Both the position numbers and the translations under genes were made by a program. This document shows positions 1 to 10,240 of a stretch of 64,000 nt of DNA, one piece after another. Every line of letters begins with the position of its first letter. The first letter of the stretch is position 1. This DNA is from Chamaecrista fasciculata (lineage: Eukaryota > Streptophyta > Magnoliopsida > Fabales > Fabaceae): the NCBI GenBank assembly GCA_003254925.1, contig QANZ01007317.1:1-64000 (forward strand). Direction: 5' to 3'. The notes below the pieces were generated by a model, which saw nothing but the letters and a program-made list of their open reading frames with translations, was not told the DNA's origin and ran no database searches.

Positions 1-575
1 ATATATTTTACCTGAGATTAGTTTATTTCATTGTTCAAAAGCCCGGATCGATCATTGACATGGATAAAGATTCGGGTGGTCGGGTCATTGATTCAATCGT
101 CGGGTCACTGGTCAATTGTTGAGTCGGTCAAATTTACAAATATTATATATATATATCAAAATCAAGTAATAGTATAAAATTTAAATTTAAATTTGAAATT
201 ATTATTTAACTTATAATGATATATAACGAATTTTAAAAATTAGAATTTAAATTTTAGAGTACCAATAATAATAATAATGAATTTACTTTTAGGCTAAATT
301 TTAACACTCGGGTCGCCGGTTTTCGATCCGAGTTTTAATACTATAGTTTATATTGAAGAACGATAAATTGAGATAAAGATAAAGAAATAGATAAGCTAAA
401 TTTACTGATAGAAGCAGTATCATTTAATGACTATTAGATGGATTAACTAAAAATTTATATATTGACTTTTAAATCAAATCAATAGTGTGGATGCCATACT
501 TCAACCACATGTAGCTTAACAGGTTTGAATTTCTGACACGATGTACTTAACAGTTCGTTTTCATTTTTTTTAAAA
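1..575. other. AT-rich intergenic DNA
   Basis: I see no gene here. Two short GC-rich patches with repeated GGGTCG/CGGGTC words (about 60-130 and 300-335) stand out from the AT-rich background. They resemble worn ends of miniature transposons, but no matching inverted end or target duplication was found. Confidence 0.5.
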
Positions 576-903
576 TTTGTTTTGATTATAATCATAGTTT
601 GATTATAATCAAAGTTGATTATTTTTGTAGTGGTGTTTGGATGATTGTTGATTATTTGGTGTGAAATTATTAAAATGGGTATGTAATGATTGTGGTAGGT
701 GGATAAAAAGTAAGGAAATTGATAAATTGTATAGGGGTATAAATGGAAGAAAAAGTTGGAAAAAGTAAGATGTGATTTGATTATAATAAAAGTGTGTTTG
801 GATGTGATTGTTGTTTGGAAAAAAATCAAAAATGTTACTGTTTGCCTTGAAAAGCATGAAATCTTGATTATTTTTATGTGCAAGTGGGGGGATGATTATC
901 CAA

Positions 904-1006
904 ATCGGTGCACCGTTTCATTTTTGCCTACGAAATGGTGACCAAAAAGGACTAAAATGTATAATTGTTGGTCGACATTCGGTGCACCAGCGAAGAAATC
1001 GGTGCA
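904..1006 (+). repeat. Three short CGGTGCACC direct repeats
   Basis: The word CGGTGCACC occurs at about 905, 979 and 991; two copies extend to ATCGGTGCACCGTTTC. Spacing is uneven (about 75 and 11 bp), so this is not a CRISPR-type array. The word is itself partly palindromic (GGTGCACC). Function unknown. Confidence 0.6.
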
Positions 1007-1210
1007 CCGTTTCGCAGCAGATGAGAGAGAAATTATTAACGCACGCGGACCTGAAATTTTTGTTCATTTTCTCCTAAAAAAAGGCACAAATTGTAAATTC
1101 ACACCCCCATTCTATCTCTCACTCGTTCAATCCTAGACCTTTCAGTTTTTTTCTGGGTTAAGTTATTTGCCCTGGGATTGTTGGGTCGAAAATGGGTAAA
1201 AAAAAAAAAA

Positions 1211-1545
1211 ACAATTCATGAATGCAATTTGGCTCTTGAAGAGGGCTGGAGCATCTTCTTGAGCTCGGCGCATGAGATCTTTCCGTCGCCGTTCTTATCG
1301 AACTTGTTGAAGATCCGGCGAACCTCGTCGTCCATTGGAAAATCGCGAGAGAGATTAGAGAGAGAGAAACGAATTTGTAGTAGTGAGTAGTGACTGTGAG
1401 TGACCTTCACTTCTTCACTTCACTACTTCACGCGTTTTCTTCTAAATAGGCTAGATTTAGCCCTGAGAGATGTTAATTCTGTTTTGAAGATGGAGCCAAA
1501 TAATATCATGGCATTGCAAATTTCAGAAAGGGTGAAGAGGATCAC
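1211..1545 (+). pseudogene. Split fragment of a PHOX-type TPR protein gene
   Basis: Two plus-strand pieces belong to the same protein family. The first (about 1214-1240) encodes IHECNLALE. The second (about 1446-1541) encodes NRLDLALRDVNSVLKMEPNN followed by a segment ending SERVK. In plant Phox/PB1-TPR chaperone-like proteins these blocks flank one TPR helix pair and are normally joined by roughly 15-20 residues. Here an EF-hand gene scrap in the opposite orientation lies between them. There is no full-length frame, so this is a gene fragment. Family assignment is by recalled motif similarity. Confidence 0.6.
1216..1337 (-). pseudogene. EF-hand (calmodulin-like/polcalcin-type) gene fragment
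   Basis: On the minus strand a frame beginning at the ATG near 1335 reads MDDEVRRIFNKFDKNGDGKI and continues through SCAELKKML. This is the N-terminal start and first EF-hand of a small plant calmodulin-like protein or polcalcin. The loop DKNGDGKISCAE keeps the usual calcium ligands D-x-N/D-x-D-G-x-I-x-x-x-E. The family normally has two to four EF-hands; only one is present before the match stops at the junction with the TPR fragment, so the copy is truncated. Confidence 0.6.
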
Positions 1546-1760
1546 TTTTCGAAAATTTTGGGGTTTCAATTCGTTCTTGTTTATGGACCACTTTTGCAAA
1601 TTTGTTTCACAGATCTCGTTCTCTCATCGAAACGATGCGGATCGGTGGTTCTATTGTCAGAAAAGACGCCGGAAACGATGGTTTTCGACGAGTTGGCCGG
1701 CGGGTCTGGTAAGCCGTATCATGTGAAGAGGAAGAAGATGAGAGAGACCAGAGAAGTTAA
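1546..1760. other. GC-richer unidentified fragment, possibly a third captured piece
   Basis: Downstream of the TPR fragment, about 1610-1745 is markedly richer in G and C than its surroundings and is open in more than one frame (for example a plus-strand frame containing KTPETMVFDELAGG). A CAG acceptor-like sequence lies just before it (about 1612). I do not recognise the protein. It could be a third captured exon or native sequence of the element. Confidence 0.3.
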
Positions 1761-2031
1761 AATATTAATTTCAATAATAAACTATTTTGGCAAAATAACA
1801 ATTTAGCCCAACACAAAAATGAATAATTACAAACTAGCCCATTATTGAGGTTAATGACCATTTTACCCTTATGATGGATGATTGATTGTATTAAAGTGTA
1901 GGTAATTATAGGTATATATATAGGGGTATAAGTGTAATTGAGTGTGTTTGATTATTTAAAAATCATGATTATAATTGAATCAGGAAAAAAACGTAAACGA
2001 ACATGTTTATTATGATTATAATCAAAACNAA

Positions 2032-2498
2032 TATCTAAAAATTCACTAAAAATATAATTATAATAAATTATTATTTAAATATTTATTAAATATATATTTC
2101 GGCCAAAATTTTTTTTATTAAATATATATAATATATAATTATTTTATAAAAATATTTACCCCCTATTTACAATTCCTGACTTCGCCCCTGTAAATTGATC
2201 ATTCTCTTCTAATCTATGCTTAGTGATTAAGTCAAGATAGAATGAAAAATTCATAAGCCGAAAGTAACTAATATATTATCTACCAAATCATTTACGTACA
2301 CTAACATTAACAAATAGAAAACTAACAAATGAGAGAAACAACAATTAGATCAAAGAATACAATTGAAGAGATGGAGCAAGTTTAAATTAACATAACATGA
2401 AAAAAGAAGCACATAATCAGTTTTATTATCATAAATTCCATAGATACATAGGTGATACGTACACCAATGTATATATCGTATAGTATAGTATCAGATAA
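2032..2498. other. AT-rich intergenic DNA, 3' flank of the cysteine-rich peptide gene
   Basis: No gene is seen. This stretch probably includes the 3' UTR of the minus-strand peptide gene that ends at 2499. Confidence 0.5.
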
Positions 2499-2714
2499 TC
2501 AAAGTCCAACTGGTGGAGGACACTGTAGATTCTCAGAACATTTTTCGATGCAAAGAGTATAAGGAGTTGTTTCTTCACATTTTCTAAGGCAAGCATTGAA
2601 GCATGTGTTGTCAAAAGGTCTTCCTCCTTGTGCTTCTGATGAAACAATCGCCATTGAAATGAGCATAAAACCCATCACTATTATTATCGTTGCTATTGCT
2701 GCTCTCACATTCAT
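2499..2714 (-). CDS. Small secreted six-cysteine peptide (Ole e 6-like/thionin-like)
   Basis: An intronless 71-residue protein. Residues 1 to about 29 form a signal peptide: a basic start MNVRAA, a hydrophobic core rich in I, V, M and L, then SSEA before the likely cleavage site. The mature part, about 42 residues, holds six cysteines spaced C-x3-C-x3-C-x8-C-x3-C-x5-C and ends in CPPPVGL. Paired C-x3-C motifs on two helices are typical of helical-hairpin peptides; the spacing resembles pollen allergen Ole e 6 and plant thionin-like proteins, though it also fits other antimicrobial or signalling peptides. Only one ATG is in reach. A TATA-like element lies about 55 bp upstream. Secretion is a strong inference; the exact activity is unknown. 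Confidence 0.75.
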   Translation of the reverse strand: MNVRAAIATIIIVMGFMLISMAIVSSEAQGGRPFDNTCFNACLRKCEETTPYTLCIEKCSENLQCPPPVGL

Positions 2715-2768
2715 CTTTGGTTCTTACTTCTTACTTACTTTAATGAGATTGTTCAACTTCGTCCTGTG

Positions 2769-2777
2769 ATATATATT
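2769..2777 (-). promoter_or_regulatory. TATA-like box of the cysteine-rich peptide gene
   Basis: ATATATAT on the minus strand lies about 55-60 bp upstream of the start codon at 2714, at a sensible distance for a plant core promoter with a short leader. Confidence 0.5.
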
Positions 2778-2779
2778 CT

Positions 2780-4204
2780 AAATTCTAACTAGACAACCAT
2801 TTTATATTAGTCACTCGTTGCCCCTCTATCACAATTTTTAATTGCCTCCATTATTTGATTGTCTTTGTTTGGGAAAAATAAAATGTAGACTCAGTAAATT
2901 CATATGATAATTTCTCTCTTTGTTGGGCGAAATTGAAGAAACAACAATCAATGCAAAAGATTTGAATAATATAATCCATATACTGATTTTTAACCCCCAA
3001 GTATAATTAAATTTAATGATTTGTATTTAATGATTATTATTAAAAGTAATTTTGAAGAGTGAAACTATTGAAAATGATTTGTATTTATGTAATGATTAAT
3101 TTTCAATTAAGATTTGAGATTCTTTTAAATATTAAAACGAGTTGGGTTTCATAAACTTGTAAAAACATTTAATCTATAGACTTAATAAATATTTATAAAA
3201 CATTAATAAATCACCTACAAACGTGTTCACATTGCTAGTAAAATTTAAACTCACAATTTCAATACATTGAGAATTGGATTAACCTTTGACCCTATATGTT
3301 CATAGGGAATGTTTGAGATATTTGAGACTTATTCCCTTTAGTTGGAAAGAAAAAAATGATGGGTTATGTTTTAATTTTTCAAAATTTTCCATCTCCTTTT
3401 ACAAATTTTAAATACTTTAAATTCAGGTATTCAAGAGGAGAAATTACTTTCTAAACAAAGAGAGTAATAAAAGGAGATCTGATTATCCAAACAACCCATA
3501 TACCCGGCCTCTTGTTATATTCTAAGAAGAATAAAATGTTGAGAAACTCAACCCAAATCTTATATATTATTAATTATAATGGATTGCAAAATCGTAGCAA
3601 TAAATTCAGACAAAATTTTCTATTCTTGTTGGGAGGTAAAAGGGAGAAACAAATCAAACAACAATCAATAGAAATGATTCTAGTAATCTTTATATTATTT
3701 TTTCTCCCCACGCACAAATATATATATATATATATATTGAGAATCTGAAGGATAATATTTTTCATAAATGTAATGTTGGCTTGTCTCCTAGAGTAAGGAA
3801 GTGTTCACTTATTTTATGAGTTTTTTTTGTAACATTATAATTTGACTAAATGTATTATGACTAAGTCGAAAGAGAAAATATATATAAGTTTTGAAATCTG
3901 ATAACATATTACGGAAATTTTTTATTTTATTTACTTAATTAAGACATTTGAGTTTTAAAAATTGTCAGACATATTTTATAAATGTTCAATTTTGTTCATC
4001 TAAGGCTCTTGAATTTTTTTAAAATAAAATTATTTAAAGATCTTAAGTGGGATAAGTTAAAAATTTAAGGAATTTATTTTTAAAAATTAAAAGTCATAAG
4101 TAAGCAAAAGTTAAAAACTCAATAGATCTATTTATCAAATTTTAAAATTCAAAAATATATTTTCTTCTAACCAAAAACTCTCGTAAAGTTTTTTTTTTCT
4201 AACC
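2780..4204. other. AT-rich intergenic DNA
   Basis: No gene is supported. There is a TA microsatellite at about 3719-3737. The open frames here are low-complexity translations of AT-rich DNA without recognisable domains. Confidence 0.5.
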
Positions 4205-4226
4205 AAAAACTCTCTCGTAAAGTCAT

Positions 4227-4870
4227 TAATCTTGTCATTTCTAAGTCGTCCTAAAACTTTTCCTTCGTGAGAGAAAACCCTCTCCGTCGTGAGAATTTTT
4301 TTGAGTGAAACTTTGGGCCGCCGCCACTGACCATCTGGTTATAAAGATTTGTGGTGACGACGTTCTAGATCAGGGTTCCCATGGCGGCGTTCTGTGGCAG
4401 CGAATTTGGACTAGACATTCCACAGAGGCTTCTAGCTTCTACAGCGGCTTCCTGGTTTGGTCTTGATTTTTGGGTGCTCTTCCATGACATCATTTTGTTT
4501 TATTATCTTATTATTGTTGTTTTGAGTCTGTTTATGTCTTTTTTTTAGAACAACCATTGGGGTTGCCTACTGTCCTGTTTGGAAGGGTTTGTCTATTTTA
4601 GATGACTTTATTCATGTTTCCTGTTTTTTAGATGGTTGTAGCTTTAGTTGGATCTCTAGATCCGCTAACTTGGCAGTTGATTATCTTGCCAATTTGTCTA
4701 AAACGAGGATGAATCCTCTTGGATGGGTTGTAAACCCCCCACTTTCGTCAGTTGATATCATGTCTAGTGTTTTTGTTTATGCTAGGAAGAGATTGACTAT
4801 TTTTACTTTATTTTTATTTTTTATCGTCCTTTACTTTGCATTTGAATGAATTATGTTTTAAGAAAAAAAA
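4227..4870 (+). mobile_element. Truncated LINE with A-tail and target duplication
   Basis: The 3' part encodes the end of a plant LINE-type RNase H domain (about 4600-4770: FSWISRSANLAVDYLANLSK, then NPLGWVVNPPLSSVD), followed by an untranslated tail ending in a run of A at about 4862-4870. The insertion is bracketed by a near-exact direct repeat: AAACTCTCTCGTAAAGTCAT before it (about 4207-4226) and AAACTCTCCTAAAGTCAT after it (4871-4888), the expected LINE target-site duplication with small later changes. The 5' part (4227-4540) is GC-richer and does not continue the RNase H reading, so the copy is internally deleted or 5'-rearranged. At about 640 bp it is non-autonomous. Confidence 0.8.
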
Positions 4871-5080
4871 AAACTCTCCTAAAGTCATAATGTAATTGAA
4901 CTTTAAAACTTTGATAGCATATGCCTAAGTTCGAATACATGTGCTATTTAATATTATTGCTATCCTTAAAATGAAGCTTTTATTTTCATCTCCTAACTTT
5001 GATAAAATAAACTTTGTTTTTAAATTTATAATAAACCACAAAAAAATTGGAACTTAACTTAAAGAAAAGGGCTAGCTCGA

Positions 5081-5160
5081 AAATTGTGGTAATATAAACA
5101 TGCATGTATCCAAAAAAAAAAATTAAAGCGCTTTCCCAAAAAATTGTGGTAATATAAAAA
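5081..5160 (+). repeat. Short direct repeat, 60-bp period
   Basis: AAATTGTGGTAATATAAA occurs at 5081-5098 and again at 5141-5158, separated by 60 bp. It is a local duplication in the intergenic DNA between the LINE and the Helitron copy; no function is evident. Confidence 0.7.
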
Positions 5161-5224
5161 CTCTTTAAATTAATTTGTCTCAAAAACCACCAATTAAATA
5201 TCACTAGCGCCTATATATATTATA

Positions 5225-5587
5225 ATAGGGGCTTGGCAGGGCACGCCAATATGCATGTAACGTTTGAATTGATTTAAAGTTGAAGATTATATTAAATTTT
5301 TATATTGATAAAAGAGTAAGTTTGAGGCCAATTTGAGAAATTATACAAATATGTAAACCTCATCTAAAATAAAAAATATTTAGGACCAATTTGAAATTAC
5401 CTCATATGGGAGAGTGAGTGGAGAGAGTGGTGACATTTTTTAATTTTTAATTGTTTTTTGCATTTTTTTAATTCATTTATTTTTTTAAAGAAGTGGGGGG
5501 AGTGAGTGGGGGGAGAGAGTGGTGATTTTTTTTCTTTTTTAATTTTTGACCAACCATAAAGGGTGGAGCCATATAATATAGTATAGA
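5225..5587 (-). mobile_element. Small non-autonomous Helitron-like element, copy A
   Basis: Read on the minus strand this begins TCTATACTATATTATATGGC, a classical Helitron 5' start, and ends near CCAAGCCCCTA. It is homologous over most of its length to copies B (9896-10232) and C (10241-10600), including GGACCAATTTGAAATTACC and ACCTCATATGGG. There is no coding capacity. The 3' end is slightly degraded compared with copy B, where CTAG followed by T is intact. Confidence 0.6.
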
Positions 5588-5996
5588 TATAGTTAGTCTA
5601 TGATACAAAGTTTGTTTTAGGGGCATGAAATGCAATGGATTTTTTTTTAATTAATCAAAACTGTGTATGAAGTCATATCACTAGTTACATACAACTAACC
5701 CTTCCACGTGTGATAATCTTATTGACTTATGACCCATTACATCTCATGCCCTAAAACAAACTTTACAATCATAGTTTAAGTCATATATATATATATAAAC
5801 TTTTTCCATCAATAAAGTTTCATTTTACTAATTATAAAAATTAAGCAAACGTTACAATATACTATCTCAAGCCCAACACACACACATACACATATCCATA
5901 ATCGTATTTAATTGGGAAATTAAACAACAAACCAAAACCATCATTAAACTAATTATTTCAATAATATATAAATTGGTAAACAAGTTCCATAGTGCG

Positions 5997-6029
<33 letters not shown>

Positions 6030-6041
6030 GACGACTAAAAG
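5588..6041. repeat. Intergenic DNA with AC/AT microsatellite
   Basis: A compound (AC)n(AT)n microsatellite lies at about 5995-6029, just beyond the stop codon of the oxygenase gene and so probably in its 3' UTR or terminator region. No gene is seen in this interval. Confidence 0.6.
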
Positions 6042-8052
6042 TCAAATCCTGAAGTGTAGAAGAGCTGAAGTGCCATCAAGACCTTTAGCGTGAAAGTAGT
6101 TGACGTAATCTTTAGTTGTGGTCTCTCTATATTTTGAAGGATTGTCTTCAGATACTAGTTCCTTTATGGGTCCATATAGCTTTGAAGATTGACTATATAT
6201 TCCCGTGCTGAAAAATGAAGCTACTGAAATTCTTGGCACACGATTAGCCAGTACTCTGTGTTCTACACTCTTGAATCTGTCATTTGTTATAAGCTGCAAA
6301 TTCATGCATCCAATTCAACAACATTAGTAAATATTGCGAAGTGTAGAGTAAATATTATTAATTTAGTTTTTGAAATATGATAAATTTCTAAATTTAATTA
6401 GTTCTCAAAAGATAGAAACTTGCCTGCAGAAGATCACCAATGTTAACAACTAGAGCTCCTGGGGCATAAGGAATATCGATCCATTTGTCTTGATGAAGAA
6501 CTTGGAGGCCACCAACATGGTCTTGGAGAAGAATTGTGAGGAAGTCATGATCAGAATGCTTGGATGATCCCATTGTTAATTCTGGTTCAGGACAAGCAGG
6601 ATAGTAATGGCAGATTGAAAGAAGCCCTTCACCACATCCCATATCTATCAAATGGTTTCTTTTCAGACCAAGAGCTTCTGATAACAGCTCAAATAGCACT
6701 CCCGCTAGTTTCTTTGTGTGTGATCCATATTCTAGCAATATGTCTCTGCAACCAAGAAACATGCAATACTCAAATAATTAAATTAAAGTCAAATTTAGTC
6801 ACATATCTTTAATTTTGCTCGGTTCTTGATTTGGTTTAGATCTTTTTTTTTGCACTTTTGACCTCATATTTTTGTAAAAGGTCCCAATTTGGTTTCATAT
6901 CTTTTGGTCACGTTGGAGAATTAGTCTCATATCTTTGTAAGAGGTTCCACCGTATTAGTTTCACCTAATCTGAAGATATGAGACCAATTTTGCATCTGAC
7001 TCAAAGATATGAGACCAATTCTGTACCTGATCCAAAGACATGAGACCAAATCTATAACAAAAAGAAAGATATGAGACCAAATCTGTTGGAAAAAATAGAG
7101 TATGAGAAGAAAAGAATTGTAGGTTTTGAGGCGTGAGTAATACACTTTCTTTTAAAGATTATGTCTGTGCTATAGGATTATCCACAGAATATCTCTCAAG
7201 ATACAACAAAACCCATGGAACTTGATTAATTTATAGAGTATGAAAAGACACCATTAATAGACAAATCTGTTTATGTGAAAGAATACTTCCAACCGTCCAA
7301 GTCCAAGTCATTTAATATATAATATATATATGTCACACATACTATATATATAATTAATTTAATAGCATAAATAGATTTTATAATATATTCTATCAAGTAC
7401 TCTTTATATCGTCTAATATGGGGCTTCTCTTTATCTCCATATTACAAACTATCTAAGTAAAAGATATAAGAACAAATTTATGTTTGACCTTAAATTAATG
7501 ATGGAGGTTTTAATTAATTAATTATTACCTGCATACTTGTGGCAAATCTTCTGGCTTTGGAGCATGAGGAGCAAGGTAACATGAAAAAGTGTCCCTCCAA
7601 TTGAGAGCTGGTGAACTATAGAGATCAAAATTGCTGTTATACACAATAGGTTTCTTTGGATCACGAGTGTATAGTTCCTTCTTGACCTCATCATCCTGCT
7701 CAAAATACCTAAGCACCCCATCTTTGATCTCATCAAGAACTCTCACAGGAACACCATGATTGAGCACCTGAAAGAAACCCCATGTCTCAGAAGCATCCCT
7801 TATTCTCTCAATGATCTCTTGGCGTAAGCTTGGGTCTTCATCATTATTAATGGCTGCAAGGTCTATCACTGGAATTATATGCTCTGTGTTTCCTAAATTT
7901 GAGGCCTTTTCAAACTTATCAGGAGGATGATAGAATAAAGGAGGGATCTTTGTGATTCCTGCATCAACAAGCCCCTTAACACCTGCTTTTGTGTCATCAA
8001 ATGCTTTCAGCTCACTAAATCTATCACATTCTGGCTTTTCTCTCACACCCAT
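6042..8052 (-). CDS. 2-oxoglutarate/Fe(II)-dependent oxygenase, ACC oxidase homolog type
   Basis: Three exons: 7529-8052, 6424-6745 and 6042-6293, giving 365 residues, the normal family length. These cytosolic enzymes use 2-oxoglutarate, O2 and Fe(II) to hydroxylate or otherwise oxidise small metabolites; despite the usual name (1-aminocyclopropane-1-carboxylate oxidase homolog) they are not true ACC oxidases. The N-terminal DIOX_N domain (about 60-170) contains IPVIDLA and [12 protein letters not shown]. The catalytic domain has the iron ligands in [15 protein letters not shown] (H-x-D) and in SVEHRVLAN (distal H), and the 2-oxoglutarate-binding R-x-S in PRISVASFF. All are intact. The start at 8052 is the first ATG (MGVREKPE); the upstream in-frame triplet is GTG. 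Intron 2 has a GC donor (CAG|GCAAGT) with a normal AG acceptor. The substrate cannot be told from sequence. Confidence 0.9.
6840..7100. repeat. Fold-back repeat inside intron 1 of the oxygenase gene
   Basis: Several copies of AGATATGAGACCAA (about 6974, 7005, 7034 and 7070) face earlier opposite-strand copies (TTTCATATCTTT, CTCATATCTTTG). The region could fold back on itself. It looks like a miniature element of the same GGTCCC/GGTCTC-rich style as others in the window, here tolerated within an intron. Confidence 0.5.
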
Positions 8053-8099
8053 TTTTTTTTCTCTTCTTGTTGGCCTATACACTAAAATCCTAATGAAGT

Positions 8100-8107
8100 C
8101 TTATATA
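8100..8107 (-). promoter_or_regulatory. TATA box of the oxygenase gene
   Basis: On the minus strand TATATAAG lies 48-55 bp upstream of the ATG at 8052, a typical plant TATA position for a short 5' leader. Confidence 0.6.
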
Positions 8108-8179
8108 GTGGGGAAAAAAGGCCAAAATATGTCTTCAATTGTTTAAGTGCTTCTTCAATTTTCAGTTTTAAAAAGTGGC

Positions 8180-8722
8180 GGCGTCGTTCAACATCATCTA
8201 CTTACTGAAAAGAAAAAAAAAGAAACGGTTTTTCATTCACTTTTCAAATGGTGTTAATTTTTATAAGTACGCACAAGCAAACATTATTTATTCTCAAATT
8301 TTATATTAATTTTTAACTTTTTTTTTAGAATTTGTTCATTGTCAATTTTGTTCTTAAAGATTCACATCTTGAATGATAAATTCACATCTTGATTGATTTT
8401 ATCATTATACTAACTTAATTCAATAAATTAAGGTCAAAGTTTCAGGAAAAGAAATTTTAAGGTCAAAGTACTCTACGTGTCAAATAACATTAATTAAATG
8501 AAAGTATAAATATTTATTTATAAAAATTCAAATTATAGGCGTCGTTCAACATCATCTACTTACTGAAAAAAAAGAAGAAAAAGAAACGGATTTTCATTCA
8601 TTTTTCATTCTCAATCTTGTTCTTAAATATTCACAATTTTATCATTGGTACTAACTTAATACAATAAATTAAGGTCAAAGTACTCTACGTGTCAAATAAC
8701 ATTAATTAAATAAAAATATAGA
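8180..8722 (+). repeat. Tandem duplication, 358-bp period
   Basis: GGCGTCGTTCAACATCATCT starts unit 1 at 8180 and unit 2 at 8538. Both continue through a shared AAACGG...TTTTCATTCA stretch, and later through GTACTCTACGTGTCAAATAA. Unit 2 is shorter because of internal deletion. The duplication sits directly upstream of the oxygenase promoter. Confidence 0.75.
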
Positions 8723-8725
8723 AGG

Positions 8726-9478
8726 CTACATGATTAAATTTTTATTTTCAATTTATGGGTTTCCGAACTTGAACGGGATTGAAATAAATTAATTTCAGGG
8801 TTGATACCACTACCACTCTAGCTACCAGCTTCTGATATGAATATTTGTGATCTCGTCCTATGAAAATATTTGATTTGATACCTTGTCATAATATCATAAT
8901 AAAAAAAGTCAAATTTATTGTGATGGGTTGTGTTTATGGGCTTGGGCTAAAATTGTGAGTTGAGTTAGTGTGTGTTGAAATAGGTTTTTGGGGGAAGGGC
9001 TTTTTCTTGAATTGGATCATTCATTGGGCATTTGAGAGGTCTGTGACAACTGTTTTGGGGCCCCAAGATAAATAGATGCCAATTGGGGGTTTGCCTATGT
9101 TAAGCCCTACACAACAATTTCTTTTTGAAAAAAGTCCTAAATAAACATTTTTAAATATTATTTTGTCTTATAATTTTTGCATATATTAAATTCAAATATT
9201 ATATTGTGTATAACAAAAATAAATCAACTTTAAATCATGAGGGATAGTTTTGAATATATATTAATACATATTATAATACTTTTAAATATATTATATTATA
9301 ATTTTGATTTTCATTAATATTTTAAACTCCATTAAAAAAGGGTAAATTACACTTTGGTACTCTATGGTTTGGTCATAATTCACTTTAGTACTCGGTGATT
9401 TAAAAAGTGACACTTTGTTACCCTGTGATATTCTCTCTTAACAAATTGTTTTTAAATAATTTTATATTTTACATACAT
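8726..9478. other. Intergenic DNA with repeat scraps
   Basis: No gene is seen. About 9343-9440 (ACACTTTGGTACTCTATGG and neighbouring words) is related in opposite orientation to about 32040-32165, so it belongs to a dispersed repeat. Confidence 0.5.
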
Positions 9479-9479
9479 A

Positions 9480-9513
9480 TTTGCGTGCCTGTTAGGGCAC
9501 GCAAAGCCTCTAG
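9480..9513 (+). mobile_element. Helitron 3' terminus: hairpin plus CTAG
   Basis: TTTGCGTGCC (9480-9489) pairs perfectly with GGCACGCAAA (9496-9505) across a short loop, and CTAG follows at 9510-9513 with T next. A hairpin just inside a terminal CTRR followed by T is the diagnostic 3' end of Helitrons. The matching 5' end was not located. Confidence 0.6.
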
Positions 9514-9729
9514 TAGTAGTATGAAGATGATTAAATTCACACATTCATTATCCCAATTTCCGCATATAATTTACAAATGAAGCCTCTATTATATGTGTGA
9601 AGATGTTTTTGGTTGGTCAAAAATAATTAAATTAAAAATTAAAAAAATGAGAAATAAATATATGAAACTTGATAATTAGCTAATTGTATAGATAATGAGA
9701 GAGAGAAAGTAGTAGATGAGATTTAAGAA

Positions 9730-9871
9730 AGTGAAAACTTATTATTTGGTCCTTTAATTTTTACACTTCTAACAATTTAGTCCTTGAATAATAAAAATAT
9801 ACTATTTAGTCACTGAATAACTACAAATGTCAAATCAAACGTTACATACAATGGACACGGAAAGCTCCTAG
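9730..9871 (+). mobile_element. Second Helitron-type 3' end
   Basis: The segment ends AAAGCTCCTAG|T at 9871. Its interior (TATTTGGTCC, then ACAATTTAGTCC, then a TACATACAATGGACACGG tail) is the same style as copy D at 19945-20110, which ends CCCCTAG|T. The 5' boundary is uncertain. Confidence 0.45.
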
Positions 9872-9895
9872 TTATATATATATATATATATATTA

Positions 9896-10232
9896 CTAGG
9901 GGCTTGGTGTTTGAATTGATTTTTATATTGATTAAAAAGTAAGTTTGAGACCAATTTGAGAAATTATAAAAATATCTAAGACTCATCTAAAATAAATAAA
10001 ATATTTAGGACCAATTTAAAATTACCTCATATGGGGAGAGTGAGTGGGGAGAGAAAGTGGTGGCATTTTTTAATTTTTAATTGTTTTATGCATTTTTTTA
10101 ATTCATTTATTTTTTTAAAGAAGTGGAAGAGTGAGTGGGGAGAGAGTGGTGATTTTTTTTTTATTTGATATTTTTTAATTCACTATTTTTTGACCAACCA
10201 TAAAGGGGTTTAGCCATATAATATAGTATAGA
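9896..10232 (-). mobile_element. Small non-autonomous Helitron, copy B
   Basis: Minus-strand start TCTATACTATATTATATGGC at 10232 and end CCAAGCCCCTAG at 9896, followed by T. The body matches copy A. Its 3' end lies only 24 bp from the end of the preceding plus-strand Helitron (tail to tail), and its 5' start lies next to the start of copy C (head to head). Confidence 0.7.
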
Positions 10233-10240
10233 TATAGATA

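Larger units (their letters stand above)
576..2031. mobile_element. Terminal-inverted-repeat element carrying host gene fragments
   Basis: A 21-bp sequence at 576-596 (core TTTGATTATAATCATA) recurs as its reverse complement at 2011-2031; only an n at 2029 is unresolved. Between these ends lie pieces of at least two unrelated host genes: a TPR-protein piece on the plus strand and an EF-hand piece on the minus strand. No transposase is visible. The arrangement fits a non-autonomous DNA transposon that captured exons (Pack-type). No clear target duplication is visible, so the family is unassigned, and the interior may contain more than one nested element because the GATTATAATC word recurs near 602 and 778. 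Seen: inverted ends and gene scraps. Inferred: capture by one element. Confidence 0.5.

Noticed and set aside
479-883. 134-codon minus-strand frame rich in H, I and T
   Set aside because: A biased translation of AT-rich repeat DNA overlapping the end of the inverted-repeat element; no domain.
904-1006. Short spaced repeats resembling a CRISPR array
   Set aside because: Only three copies of 9-16 bp with uneven spacing in a plant nuclear context; no array geometry.
4986-5204. 72-codon minus-strand frame with hydrophobic segments
   Set aside because: It overlaps the 60-bp local duplication and AT-rich DNA and has no homologous motif.
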